Positions 20,270-31,697 of a stretch of DNA of 64,000 nt are shown in pieces. Position 1 is the first letter of the stretch, and every line of letters starts with the position of its first letter. Under the pieces are notes generated by a model. It had not been told where the DNA came from. It made no database searches and worked only from the letters and a program-made list of their open reading frames with translations. Position numbers and translations under genes: made by a program. The DNA is from Conus ventricosus (Eukaryota; Mollusca; Gastropoda; Neogastropoda; Conidae): contig CM031626.1 in NCBI GenBank assembly GCA_018398815.1, positions 38,203,400-38,267,399 on the forward strand, in the 5' to 3' direction.

Positions 20270-21390
20270 TGGAATGTGCTAGCAAAGATTTCTACTTGTG
20301 CCTGCAATTATTCACTATTTCTACTTTTGTGTTCAGAGTTGCTAAGTATGGTTTGCATAATATTAACCATTTTTCTGTGGAATATAGGTTGCATTTTTTG
20401 GAAATATTGTTGTATGGTGTTGCTCTTTTTATGATTTTCCATGATATGCTGTAGTCTATTTTTTTATCTTTGAGTTTCCAAATGTATTTACTCAGTTCTG
20501 TTTGATTTTTGTATTTTTTATTTTTGAATGACTGTTTATGGTTTGCGTATCTGGTTTTGAAAGTGTTTTCAGTAATCCCTATGTATGTTTCTTTTTCATT
20601 TTCTGATGTTACCGTAGTTTGGTATACAATATTGCTGTGAAGACATTTGTTGCTTAGGGGGCACTGTTCTTTTTTGGTGCAGTTGCAAGATGTCCTATCA
20701 GCACCCTTCTCTTTTGTGTTGCTTTTCATTTTGTTAGACGAGTCAATTATGTTTTTGAGGTTGGGCATACATGAGTATGATAGTTTAATGGTGTTTTTGT
20801 TGAATATTTTGGACAATTTGTGTTCTTTTGGAAATGATGTTGCCAAGATTTTAAAGAATTCTTTTCCTACATTTGTTTTTAGTTGTCCATCATATGGTGG
20901 GTTGTACCATATGATCTTCCTTTTTCTGCTTTTCTTATTTCTGTTCGTGTTATTGTCTGGGCTATATTGTAGTTTGTAATTGTAGCCACTTTTTTGTAAT
21001 GCTTCTTGGTATTCTGTTGCTGCATTATTGAATGCATTTTCATTGCATGATAGGTTGGATAGTCTCTTGTTTATACCGTTGGGTATTGTTTTTTAGTATA
21101 GATGGTGGGTGGTTGCTTTTGACGTTTACATAGATTGGTATGTCATTGGGTTTTTTGTATGGTTTGTACACATTGTCATTGAGGTCTAATGTTATGTCTA
21201 GGTAATTCACTACTTTTTTATTTGCTTCTATTGTGATTTTTAAATTGTGGTTTTTGAAGATTTTACATAATTCTTTTTTCTTGTTTTCAATAGTTCTTGG
21301 ATTATTGTTTAATGCAGCAAGGCCGTCATCTCTGTACAAACCGACCTGTTTTCCAAGTTGTTTTTGGATGTTGGATAGCATGAAAAGTCC
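20270..21390 (-). mobile_element. Penelope-like element, RT palm to GIY-YIG endonuclease
   Basis: Minus-strand translation gives VGLFMLSNIQKQLGKQVGLY, then the RT catalytic block YRDDGLA with YRDD at 21325-21336. ANKKVVNYLDITLDL and YKKPNDIPIYVNVKSNHPP follow. A long open part (20846 to 20292) carries a cysteine cluster (CNCTKKEQCPLSNKC) and a GIY-YIG-type endonuclease block (ETYIGITENTFKTRYANH, then ELSKYIWKLKD and NLYSTEKWLIL). RT followed by a C-terminal GIY-YIG domain defines Penelope-like elements. The copy is 5'-truncated near 21390 and has at least one frameshift near 21085 and terminal stops. About 184 codons of the endonuclease region are intact. Confidence 0.8.
20292..20846 (-). CDS. 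Open C-terminal part of the Penelope-like protein (Cys cluster + GIY-YIG)
   Basis: This is the longest uninterrupted part of the element, 184 codons from an internal Met. It contains a CxC...C...C cluster typical of the linker before the endonuclease. The nuclease signature follows: TYIGIT, an R (KTRYANH) and a distal E (TEKWLI). It is a fragment of the polyprotein and not an independent gene. It has no promoter or start of its own. Confidence 0.6.
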   Translation of the reverse strand: MATSFPKEHKLSKIFNKNTIKLSYSCMPNLKNIIDSSNKMKSNTKEKGADRTSCNCTKKEQCPLSNKCLHSNIVYQTTVTSENEKETYIGITENTFKTRYANHKQSFKNKKYKNQTELSKYIWKLKDKKIDYSISWKIIKRATPYNNISKKCNLYSTEKWLILCKPYLATLNTKVEIVNNCRHK

Positions 21391-21770
21391 GACGGTAGAA
21401 GACTGCGTGAACAAGTGCGCGGACATCTTCACCAACAGAGTCAAGGTGCCAGTGGCCAGGGAGGATATTGAATGGCACACCGCACCGGCAAACTAGCGGC
21501 ACCAGACCCAGACCGATCATCGTGAGATTCCATTCACGGAGACAGCGAGTCTGGTTCTGGCAGACCGCCGGAAACTGAAGAATACGGGCGTGTCGGTGGA
21601 GAGGACTTGACACAGCTGAATTATCAGCTGCTTCGGAAGGCCAGTCAGCACTCGGCCACCCTTGCTGCTTGGTCATCAAACGGCAAAATCCTCGTAAAGG
21701 TGAAAAATGGAAAAACTTGAAATTGGACATAAACATGAACACTGACGACGAACTAACTAAGGCAATGAAA
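21385..21770 (+). mobile_element. LINE ORF1 fragment (plus strand)
   Basis: Plus-strand translation gives TVEDCVNKCADIFTNRVKVP and VAREDIEWHTA, then, shifting frame, RPIIVRFHSRRQR, TQLNYQLLRKASQHSATLAA and WSSNGKILVKVKNGKT. These are the RRM and C-terminal blocks of a LINE ORF1 protein ('RPIIV.F..r..R', 'RS..G.I.v......'). GC content is much higher than in the adjoining AT-rich Penelope-like element, marking the junction near 21380-21395. The fragment is frameshifted and isolated from any ORF2. Confidence 0.65.
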
Positions 21771-21959
21771 TAGTCACAGTATTATAGGTACTTCGACGTA
21801 ACAGTGATCTTGTGTGTCTAGACTTTGTCTTGGATTCTACAAAACTTGTGAAACTGACTTTCAGCTCTGGGTTACCCATGTGGTTGTGTGATTGCACTGT
21901 GTGATATTTGAATTCCCTGATCCTACCCTCCAGAAAGAGTGTAAGTAAATTCTAGTAAT
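21771..21959. other. Unassigned
   Basis: No feature was recognised. Confidence 0.5.
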
Positions 21960-22050
21960 ACACGGGCGTGCGCGCTGGGTCGTGCGTGTGCGCGCGCGCG
22001 CGCATGTCCTGCATGTGTGTGTGTTCGTGTGGGGTGCGCGCGTGCCTGTG
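21960..22050. repeat. Alternating purine-pyrimidine GC/GT tract
   Basis: Degenerate GTGCGC/CGCGCG repeats with Z-DNA-forming character. Confidence 0.8.
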
Positions 22051-22545
22051 TGCTGACCTTAGTCTAAAAAAAAAGAATCCATTCTAAAAGAAAAAGAAAT
22101 CCATTCATTACTCTTTGGGTGCTCTGATTTACTGTGTCTATAGGTCCACCATCATATTATAACAAATGTGTAGCTCTCCTTTTTGATCCTCCCCCCCCCC
22201 CCCCCCCCTTCCCTGCTTTTCAATGTATGCTCTACAGTTGTTGTTCTTTTTCTCGTCTATAACCTGACTCTGTTCCGCTCAACCATTGAATGTGGTGAAA
22301 TAGATATCACAAATGGAAAAGGAATGGTTTCTGCTGAGTAGGTGTTGAACTGTACACAATGGTGTCTGTGGAAGGGAGAAATATGCACGTCATACTTTGT
22401 GTTCACTGTTGATTTTATATAATGGGAGAAAAGAGGTATAAAATAATGTTTGATTGTCATGACATGTTCTGACTGATGGTAATACATTGAACTTGTTTAT
22501 GGATTGATGTGGGCCTATATTGTGTGTACTCCGTGTCTGTCTATC
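22051..22545. other. Unassigned, includes poly-C at 22189-22208
   Basis: Apart from the poly-C run no feature was recognised. Confidence 0.5.
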
Positions 22546-22760
22546 CTACACGTGTGCGCGCGTGCACAGTCGGAGGAACTGAAGGACGTGCGTGCCCGCA
22601 CTCTTACGGATGCGGGAGCACGACGCGGTCATGCGCGTCGATGTGTGTGGTGTGCGCGCGGGTGTGCGTGCGTGCGTGCGTGTGTGTGCGTGCGTGTGTA
22701 CGTGTGTGTGTGTGTGTTGTGTGTGTGTTGTGTGTGTGTGTGTGCGCGCGTGTCTTGTGT
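22546..22760. repeat. Degenerate (GTGCGT)n tract
   Basis: Alternating GT and GC dinucleotides with scattered interruptions. The Cys-Val and His-Thr frames are artefacts. Confidence 0.85.
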
Positions 22761-22859
22761 TTGGTATTTTCATTTGATATTTCCTTAAATACTCTATGTG
22801 ATGCGAACGTGTGAATCATCTTTAATGGTATAAACCATATGCTACAGCTTAGCATGTTT

Positions 22860-23085
22860 GTTCGGTTGCACACGGGTGTGCATACGCTCATGCGTGTGCA
22901 TACGCTCGTGTGTGCGGGTGAGCTGACACTCGTGTGTACAGACTAAGCGGACGCACGGGTGCGCGTGCGTCGGGCGCACACGGGCGTGTGTACCGATGTT
23001 GTGCGTGCGCGTGTCCGTGGGCGCCAGCGTGCGGGCGCGCACATGGTGCGGGCGCGGGCGCGTGGGCGTGCGCGCGATGAATAAA
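22860..23085. repeat. Degenerate GTGCG/GGGCGC tract
   Basis: Strongly GC-rich alternating purine-pyrimidine sequence. It contains two copies of TACGCTC.TG.GTG near 22880 and 22902. Confidence 0.8.
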
Positions 23086-24101
23086 TAACGCAAGAAAAAA
23101 AGGGGAAAAAAAAAGGGGAGGGAAGGGGAAAAAAAATATGCGCGCGTGCACCTGTGCACCTTTTTGTGATGATTTATGTATTCGACAGGGTGTCTTTTGC
23201 GAAGCAGCTATATTACTAGATTTTTTTCTCTCTCAGAGAGAACGTTTTGTATTTTGAATGCGATAATGTAATGTGGCTTTTTAAATTTTGTTTTATATGA
23301 CACCAGAGTGATTTACAGTCTACTGCAATATGCCTCTTCGGGAAACTGGTGAGCGCGCGCACACTGAATCGAATTCAGAACGCTAAATTGTTTATCGTGA
23401 TGCACACTTCCTTACCTCCTTGTGGAGTTGTTTCTTGAAAGGTGATACTCACTGTTTCTCTCGCTCGCCATTGACCGTCAGAGGAATTTAGTCTTTTTCC
23501 TTTTTCTCTTTTTGATTGTTGTTGTTAAATTCTTGTTTATCTTTTTGCTTTTCTTTTCTTTCAGCAAACTTTGTCAGTTAGAATTTATCTGATCTATGTA
23601 TACCCAAGTGAATTTGTATTGTTTTGTGGTGATGTATTTTGTGAGAATGAGTTTGGAATGATTTCAGAGGGAGGGGAGGGGAGAAGGACCTACATGGATG
23701 TCATTGTCAAAGATATTTGCCTAAAAATTTGATGAGACTAATTTTTCCTTCAAGTGCGTGAAAAGTTTCAGGACACTGAATTGTAGAAGTGGATCTATTC
23801 ATTTTTTCGTTAGCGCTCATCTGATGTTACGTGAAGAGTTAAGAGATTTGAATGATTACACATGGATATATATGAAACGACTTTTTCCCTGGAGAATTGC
23901 TTCAATTGGCTTGACGTATTAAATAAAAAGGCCAGATTTTTGAATGAAGTTAATTCATTAAGAGACTTTGTGCTGATAGAACAGAAAATAACAAGAAACA
24001 TGACCTGAGCTTACAATATAATGAAAATAGCCAGAAGTTTAAAATGTTCTTAGCGAGTCTAAAGGAACACTTGATTAGTAAGTAGACTAACGATATGACA
24101 T
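23086..24101. other. Unassigned AT-rich sequence upstream of the L1-like ORF2
   Basis: An A/G-rich run lies at 23092-23136. The region could hold the 5' UTR and ORF1 remnants of the following L1-like element, but no ORF1 motif was readable. Confidence 0.5.
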
Positions 24102-27100
24102 AATGGAACAAAAAACAAGTAGTAACAATACAATAACAATTTCTTCATTAAACTGTCAGGGCTGGGAAATAAGCAGAAAAGGAGAGATGTCTTTCACTAT
24201 TTGGGGAAAAAAAAATATTGTATTTACTGTTTAAAAAGACACACATTTTGAAAAACAAATGGAAAACTATATACAATCAGAATGGGGATATACTTGTGCC
24301 TTTTCTTCACATACTTCAAATGCCAGGGGAATAGCAGGCTATTTAATAATAATTTTGAATTTAAGATTAATAAAGTTGAATCAGATATAAATGGTAATTT
24401 CATTATTATATCCTTTGCAGCTATGGAAAAAGAACTATTATTAGTAAGTGTATATGGTCCCAATAAAGATGACCCTGTGTTTTATGAAGATCTAATACAG
24501 AGAATAAAAAGATACAAAAACAACAATGTTATAATAGTTGGAGATTTTAATATTGCCTTAGAACATGAAATAGATTGTTTCAACTATAAACATGTTAATA
24601 ACCCCAAAGCTAAGAAAGCAATAGAAGAAATGATGTCAAGCTTGTTTTAACAGATATATGGAGAGAGAACAATCCAGACAGTAGGAGATATACATGGAGA
24701 AGACCAACCCCCTTTCAACAAAGTAGAATAGATTTCTTTCTACTGTCGATTACCTGATATGGTACTTTGATGATACAGATATAATTCCAGCTATAGAACT
24801 GATCATTCATTAATAACTCTAAAACTTAAATTCAGAAAAGATGTAAAACAAAATACCTTTTGGAAGTTTAATACCTCCCTACTTAAAGAATAAAAAATAT
24901 GTTGATGAAATTAATGAAGAAATACAAAATGTAAAAAAAGAAATATACAGAAACCCAGGAAGAACCCAACCAAACTAAAGATGATGGTAACTCAGAAATA
25001 AAATTTAAAGTATCTGATAGGACTTTTCTGGACTTTTTGCTGATGAAAATAAGAACAAAAACAATTTCATATGCAACAATGAAAAAAAGAGAATCAAAAC
25101 AGAAAGAAGAAAAATTGACGCATGACATAAAAGAAATTGAGAAAAAAGAACACAAAACAGAACAAGACATGAAGATACTTGAAGAATACAATCAAGAGTT
25201 GACTTTGTTAAGAGAAAAAATCATGAATGGGGTACTACTAAGATCTAAAGCAAGATGGGTAGCAGAAGGAGAAAAAATCACAAAGTATTTCTGTAATCTT
25301 GAAAAACGCAACTTTGTTAGCAAGCAAATAACAAAATTTGATAAACAATCAAGGGAAAATAATAGAACAACAGATGGAATAAAAGAAGAAGTCAAAGATT
25401 TCTATGAAAAATTATATAAAAAAAGAGATTTGGAACAACTCGATATTGAAGATTAGTTAAAGAGGTACCAAAAATAACATGGAAGAAAGTAGATTTTAGA
25501 AGGAAAATAACACTGGAGGAAGCCGGCATGGCATTGAAAAATATGAAGGATGGAAAAAGTCCAGAACAGATGGGTTTGGAGCTGAGTTTTTAAGTTCTTT
25601 TGGAAAAAGATTGGCTTTCTAGTTGTAAAGCCTTGAATGAGAGTTTTAAAGGGGGAGAACTTTCTAATGTACAGAAAGAAGTATGATTATCTGTATACCA
25701 AAACCAGGTAAACCCAAAGAACACATTAAGAACTGGAGACCTATTTCCTTGCTAAATGTTATCTATAAAATAGGATCAACATGCATAGCAAACAGATTAA
25801 AAAGAATACTTCCAACTGTAATTAGCGAAGATCAGACCGATTTATTCCAAACAGATACATGGAAATAATGTCAGACTTATCTATGATATGATCAATCAAC
25901 TGAACACACAACACAAACCAGGAATGTTTGATAAATCTAGATTTTGAAAAAGCGTTCGACTCATTAGATTGGAATTTTATGTTCAAAGTATTAAAAGCCT
26001 TTGGACTTGGCAAGGATATGTGTAGATGGATTAGTGTTTTTTATAAAAATATTAAATCAACAGTTTTGCTCATGGACAAAGCACACCATGGTTTTATATA
26101 GAGAGAGGGTGTCGTCAAGGCGACCCAATGTCACCATACATATTTTGTACTATGTGCAGAAATATTATCTATTATGATCAAAGAAGAAAAAAAAAAATAA
26201 AAGGAATCCAAATAGGTGAAAGTGAATATAAAATATCACAATTTGCAGATGACACTCAACTAATGAATAGGGAGACAGAATATCCTTTGAAAAGTTAACT
26301 CAAATTTTAGAAAAGTTTGGTAAAACGTCTGGATTGTTTCTGAATAAAGAAAAAACGCAGATCATATGGTTGGGGAGTAATAAAAATAGCACAGTAAAAT
26401 ATATGCAACACCTAAACATGATATGGAATCCTAAAGAATTCAAATACTAGGAATATGGTTTACTAATGATCTAATAGATATAGAAAAAAGAAACTACAAA
26501 GAAAAGATGATTGAAGTAAAAGCATTATTCAAAACCTGGCTAAAAAGAATTATTACCCCTCTCGGGAGAATCGCAGTACTCAAATCGCTAATCTTGTCCA
26601 AATTAACGCATCTCTGCTTCTTTGCCAAACCCTCCGGATGCATATATAAAAGAACTACAAAGACTTTTGTTTTTGGTTTGTGTGGAACAAGAAGCAAGAC
26701 AAGATTAGCCGTAAAACAGCTGTTAAGGATATAAGAGATGGAGGACTGAACATACCCGATGTACAAGCATTTATCACATCACTGAAACTAACATGGGTAA
26801 GACGAATTAAAAGTACTACACACAGATGGAAAGAAAATTTTTGGTGCATAATTGCCCGTTTATTGAACACATTGAAGAGTACTCTCCAAACTATCTGTGT
26901 ATAAGAAATAAAAAAAATATGTTTTGGCAACATGTATTCACCTCCTATAGACAATTTTTTTATAAAGTAAAACCAGAAACCACTCAGGAAGTACTAGCCG
27001 AACCAATTCTTTATAATGATAACATTAGAATAGGGAATAAAACTGTTAAGTTAAAGGGTGGCATGAAAAAAAAGTAAACAGAATCTCTGATTTAATAAAG

Positions 27101-27914
27101 AATAATGGAGAAATACTCACATTTAATGAATTCAGAGCAAGATATAACATACAGATTAACTTTCTGTCATACATGGGATGTATAGCATCAATAAAGAAAT
27201 ATTTAAGAAAAGTTGACTTACTATTCAAGATCGCAATATGGCAGAGCACAACGCAGCCTTGAGAAAGATATGCTCTATATCAAAAGGCACCCAGATATAT
27301 TATAAAACATTAATCAAGGATAACTGGAAACCAAAATGCATCACAAAATGGTCTGAAAAGCTCAACCGAGACATACCTTGGAAACGTTGTTTCTCAAAGA
27401 TTCAGCAGATTAAAGATATAAAACTTAAATGGCTACAGATAAGAATAATACATAGAATAATAGGAACTAACGTGGTGTTGAAAGAAATAGGAGTTGTACA
27501 AAACCAAAACTGCAATTTCTGCAATAATGAGAAAGATAATATAGAGCATGTCTTCTGGAGATGTAAATACGTACATGAATTTTGGAAAACACTGGAAAAT
27601 CTTCTGAAAGAGAAATGTTCAAATGTAGATAATTTATATTTACAGAAAGTATAGTACTATTTGGAACAGACTTTAACTTCAACGCCGATACTGTAGTTGA
27701 CCTGATAATTCTTTTGGCTAAAAATTATATATACAGATGCAAGATAACAAAGTGCCAGATCCTCACTTCAGTATTCATAAAAATACTCAAGGCACGATAT
27801 CAGATAGAAAGATACGTAGCAACAGTGAACTCTGAACTTCAAAAACTTGAAAATAACTGGATTCATTATAAATCTTTATTTGAAGATTCACATGAGTGTT
27901 TGGTCTTTTACTAG
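24102..27914 (+). mobile_element. Degenerate L1-like LINE ORF2
   Basis: Plus-strand blocks occur in order across many frameshifts. The endonuclease start TITISSLNCQG lies at 24130, and FEKQMENYIQSEWGYTCAFS and VSVYGPNKDD follow. IIVGDFNIAL lies near 24537, and a coiled charged linker spans 25037-25456. RT blocks are IICIPKPGKPKEHIKNWRPI at 25686, DFEKAFDSLDW, and FADDTQL with FADD at 26242-26253. GIWFTNDL and the C-terminal CNFCNNEKDNIEHVFWRCKY zinc-knuckle-like block near 27511 come last. The apurinic-type endonuclease, FADD palm and C-x2-C...H...C tail are the L1-clade layout. Low GC and numerous stops mark it as inactive. Confidence 0.8.
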
Positions 27915-28590
27915 TTTTAGTAAATGATCTGTGGATGGGGAAGTTACAACTTTGAAAGTGAAAGGAATTGTCTACTATTTCAAATACACTGTATGTTGAA
28001 TGCTTATCTTGATTCCCATGAATATTACTGTCATTGTGATGACTATTAATTTTGAAGGATTTTAATTCTGTTAAGTGACAAATATGTCATTTGGAGGGAG
28101 GTATGTCAGGGAAATAAGAGCTGCTTTTTTTTTTTTTTTTTTTTTTAATTATTTTTTTTTTTTTTATATACTAGAATAAGTTTACGTAGTATGGAGGTAT
28201 TTGCCATAATATATGAGGCATACGTAGATGTCATGGTCTCAGCAAGATGAATATGACTTGAGTATAAAAGAGCTAATGCATAGGTGTACATGTGTATCGT
28301 CGCTGGCGAGTTCTGGCCATGTGTCTGCAAATAATTTCATCGAGTGTACATGGTGGGGGAAAAGGATGAGATGTGTGCAATGTGAATATTTGGGTGTGTG
28401 GATATAATACATGCTTGTGTTTGGGATGATGCTTGCCTATAGATGATTGGAAGTCATGGAATATCCAATGTTCAGCCTGTGGTTCCATTCTAATGTATTG
28501 ATGTGACCCTTGCTGGCTGGTCCTGTTGCTGTTCTTGGGGAAATTTCGACCTTTATTTCGTCCCAAGGATAGTATGGGAGGGATTTAGCC
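27915..28590. other. L1-like 3' UTR and unassigned sequence, with poly-T tract
   Basis: Sequence following the ORF2 stop at 27912-27914 includes a T-rich stretch at 28124-28165. No gene was recognised. Confidence 0.5.
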
Positions 28591-29006
28591 ACCGGAGATC
28601 GCATAGAGTTGTGCACAGAATATGTTGTTATATTATTTGAAAACTGAAATAATCTCAGGAAATAGATATTTTGATTGCAACATAAATTACCTTCAACGTT
28701 AAATGGTTACAGACAAGAAATGTTCAAATATAGATAATTTATATTTCACAGAAAGTATAGTACTATTTGGAACAGACTTTAACTTCAACGCCGATACTGT
28801 AGTTGATCTGATAATTCTTTTGGCTAAAAATTATATATACAGATGCAAGATAACAAAGTGCCAGATCCTCACTTCAGTATTCATAAAAATACTCAAGGCC
28901 GGAGGATCGCATAGAGTTGTGCACAGAATATGTGTTATATTAAATTTGAAAACTGAAATAATCTCCCGGAAATAGATATTTGATTGCAACATAAATTACT
29001 TTCAAC
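28591..29006. repeat. L1 fragment flanked by ~108-bp direct repeats
   Basis: A block beginning ATCGCATAGAGTTGTGCACA occurs at about 28598 and again at about 28907, each copy about 108 bp. Between them (about 28718-28898) lies a second copy of the L1-like ORF2 C-terminal segment found at 27616-27800, with about 97 percent visual identity. The flanking repeat is not part of the ORF2 seen upstream. Confidence 0.85.
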
Positions 29007-29590
29007 GAATTACTTCAACGAGATCTCGTTCCTGCATCATCTAGAACTTTTTTATATAAATTGTGTGAGCAAGAAGAGCAGACATTTTCAATATGCTGTT
29101 TAGTTGTCATATATTTACACACCGATTTGATGAATGTCCAGTAGTTGCTGACTGAAAAATATTCACATTGTCATGATTTAATGATTAACAAGGAACTTGT
29201 ATGTTTGATGTTAAGCAGAATACACAGACAGACGTTTTTTTAATCCATCACTTTATTTGCAATATTTTACATCTGCATATAAATGCCAATTGCACAACCA
29301 CATGCACACACCTTTGTAATATCATTGTGTGACAGATATTACTTAGAGCATTACATGGCAATTACAAAAATAAGGAACTTGTGCAAGTTAAAACAAACTT
29401 GGTTTCTGTACAAATCAGTTCTCGATTAGTTTGAACATTAGAATTTAAAATATGTATTTTATCTGTAAACCACCACATTCAGCAAGATCTACTTCAGCTG
29501 TATTGTTCAAAATGGTTGAATACTTGTATATAATCAAGTTTGATTTGTGTGCGACATGAAAATGTCAATGAACCTCCCCTGTCCCTTACC
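29007..29590. other. Unassigned AT-rich sequence
   Basis: No coding or repeat homology was recognised. Confidence 0.5.
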
Positions 29591-29596
29591 CTCAGC

Positions 29597-29865
29597 CCCC
29601 CCCCCCCCCCCCCCCCCCCCCCCTCGACCCTGGTCCCCCTTTTCCTGTGTGTACAAGGATGTTTGATTGTTCAATGGCCCTTTTTGTTGTGTGTCCGTGT
29701 ACGCCCCCCCCCCCCCCCCCCCCCCCCCACATTCTTTTTTTTTTCTTTTTTTTTCTTTTCTTTTTTTCTTTTTTTTGAAATGTTATATTCATTTGTAATA
29801 TATTGTTTTGGGAAAAGGATAATAAAAGGGATTGGAAAGAAAAAAAAAAAAAAAAAAAAAAAGTC
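29597..29865. repeat. Poly-C, poly-T and poly-A tracts
   Basis: Poly-C runs at 29597-29623 and 29703-29728, a T-rich run at 29734-29776, and poly-A at 29840-29862. The poly-A follows an AATAAA at 29820 by about 20 bp and looks like the 3' end of a plus-strand retroposed transcript. Confidence 0.8.
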
Positions 29866-29932
29866 ATTACTATAACGATGGAAGAATTGTTAACCTGCAC
29901 TTGTTTTCCCCCACTACTTAATTGTTCAGCAT

Positions 29933-29936
<4 letters not shown>

Positions 29937-29977
<41 letters not shown>

Positions 29978-29998
29978 TATTATATATATATATATATA
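29937..29998. repeat. (TA)n microsatellite, left flank of hAT-like element
   Basis: The TA run ends where the CAGGGTTC terminus begins. Confidence 0.9.
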
Positions 29999-30168
29999 CA
30001 GGGTTCAGCCTGGTCAGAAATGACTATGGGGCATTTGGCCCATCCCTCCACATTCAATGGGCCCCATGTACGGGCGACTTAAAGTGGTATTAAAATGACT
30101 TGCTTGGCTATGCGTAACCATTATTAGTAAATTAATAAATCCTTCGAAAAAGAACTCTGTTAGGTGAG

Positions 30169-30182
30169 TGTGTGTTTTGTGT

Positions 30183-30233
<51 letters not shown>

Positions 30234-30240
30234 GTGTGTG
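30169..30240. repeat. (GT)n microsatellite
   Basis: The GT run lies next to the truncated end of the transposase exon. Confidence 0.95.
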
Positions 30241-30286
30241 CCTAAAAGAATGCCCTTGCCTGTGCCATCATGCAAGCGCACATCAG

Positions 30287-30606
30287 TCAGAAGAATGTGC
30301 TGGGCTGCAGAGATAGTGGATCAACAACTCTAATGTTGATAGCAAGTTTGTGGTGAACCACTATACCGGTACTGTCATCCAGAAAAATGGTGATGACAGG
30401 GGACTTTTTCGCCTTCTCTGAGATGTTATCATCAATTATATCAGACAAAACTTTCAGGAAATCGTCAGCTGATGAATCACTAGTGTAGTCGATATTGTCT
30501 CTACAGCACAAGTGCTCAACATTCGGTACTTTCAGGTGCAGTAAAAACTGCATCAGTGAGCGAAATTTTGAAAGTGGAAGTCCTTCCTTGCATAGCCAAA
30601 ACATAC
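30287..30606 (-). pseudogene. hAT-like transposase exon 2 (truncated)
   Basis: A 3' splice site (TTTTTCAG at 30607-30609) precedes MFWLCKEGLPLSKFRSLMQF. VITIFLDDSTGIVVHHKLAI follows, whose LDDSTG corresponds to the 'vDeSTD' block carrying the first catalytic aspartate of hAT transposases. The frame stops at 30287-30289. One base further on, LTDVRL.DGTGKGIL-like residues continue, so a frameshift ended the gene before the microsatellite at 30240. The remaining catalytic residues and the dimerisation domain are absent. Confidence 0.65.
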
Positions 30607-30621
30607 CTGAAAAACAAGATT

Positions 30622-31549
30622 AAAACACAGAAAATAAAGAGACATCAATTTAATTGTAACAAAGACAAAACGTGTGAATTTTCGAGGAAATACTCTTGTC
30701 TTCCTATTTCTCTGAACTTTGTTGTTATTTTGTGTAGTGTGTCCGACGAAGAGTATTTTCTTGAAAATTGACACGTTTTGCGATTGTTACAATTAAATTG
30801 GTGTCTCTTTCCCGACCGGCTCCTACCCAGAGTTGAGTTTGCTGCGGACTCAGTTGGGGAGACTGGGACCACACAGTCGAGTTTCATCCACTTAATGGAT
30901 GCGTTTCTGAGAGTGTTGCTCAAATTTCCTGACCAACACTGCAGGTGCCTGTATCTCTCGGGCCCGGTTGACGCTGGGATATATTATGAAAGGAAGCGTA
31001 GAGTACAGCCCTGTCATGTAGTCTCAGACCGAAATGGAAATCCGTAGCATCATCTTAATCATCCTCATTCTCATCGATCAGCATTTAAAAAAAAGTCTCA
31101 AATTCTGTGGCCCTTCATGCCCTGCTCTCATGGTGACCTCAGTTTCGGTGTCCTCTCCACGTCTGTGGCCTTGGTGTGGTTCCGTCGGGGTCACCGGTAT
31201 CGGCGAGTCCATGGGGGCTGTCGTTGGACGGGCGTGGTGGCGCCCTCCGGAGGGAGAGCTCACTCACGCCGGCTCCGCGACTAAGCAATTATTGTCGTCA
31301 GTAGGGGGCTTAGTAGGTGGTGTCCTGCGTATGTTAGATCAGAACAGGCGCCACTGAACACCACCGAAGTGACTCGGCAGCAGTGCAGTGTCTTCTCCGG
31401 TGGGATGCCTCTTGACGACTCGACATTGACTGCTCCTTGTGGATTGCCGGTGCCTGGGCTGCGGCGGGGCCGACCGGGCTGTGGCTGTGGACGGGGTGTC
31501 GGAATGAGCGGCGTGGGTGCACTGCCTCTGAGGTGGTGCAGAAGTTGGG

Positions 31550-31587
<38 letters not shown>

Positions 31588-31616
31588 GTGTCTCTTTATT
31601 TTCTGTGTTTTGATTC
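30622..31616. mobile_element. Palindromic MITE split by a retroposon
   Basis: The arms AAACACAGAAAATAAAGAGA at 30624 and the complementary TCTCTTTATTTTCTGTGTTT at 31591-31612 are the outer ends of a hairpin. Its inner arms lie at about 30645-30714 and 30744-30810 (AATTGTAACAAAG.CAAAACG on one side and its complement on the other). Without the retroposon at 30811-31581 the element is about 220 bp. It is almost fully self-complementary apart from a loop of about 30 bp. It lies in the intron of the hAT-like gene. Confidence 0.75.
30811..31581 (+). mobile_element. Poly(A) retroposon with 16-bp target duplication
   Basis: About 770 bp of GC-rich sequence ends in about 28 A. It is flanked by AAATTGGTGTCTCTTT at 30795-30810 and again at 31582-31597, a typical target-primed reverse transcription duplication. 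Its 3' half (31349-31530) is clearly related to 48366-48530 and 43488-43660. No RT or tRNA-like promoter was found, so it is a SINE-like element or the 3' end of an unrecognised LINE. Confidence 0.7.
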
Positions 31617-31697
31617 ATGGATGCGGTTTAATGAACAAGGTACTTGCAGTCTATTTGATTCAGTATTTTGTTTTGCTCTTTTTTCTTCAAAACATAC

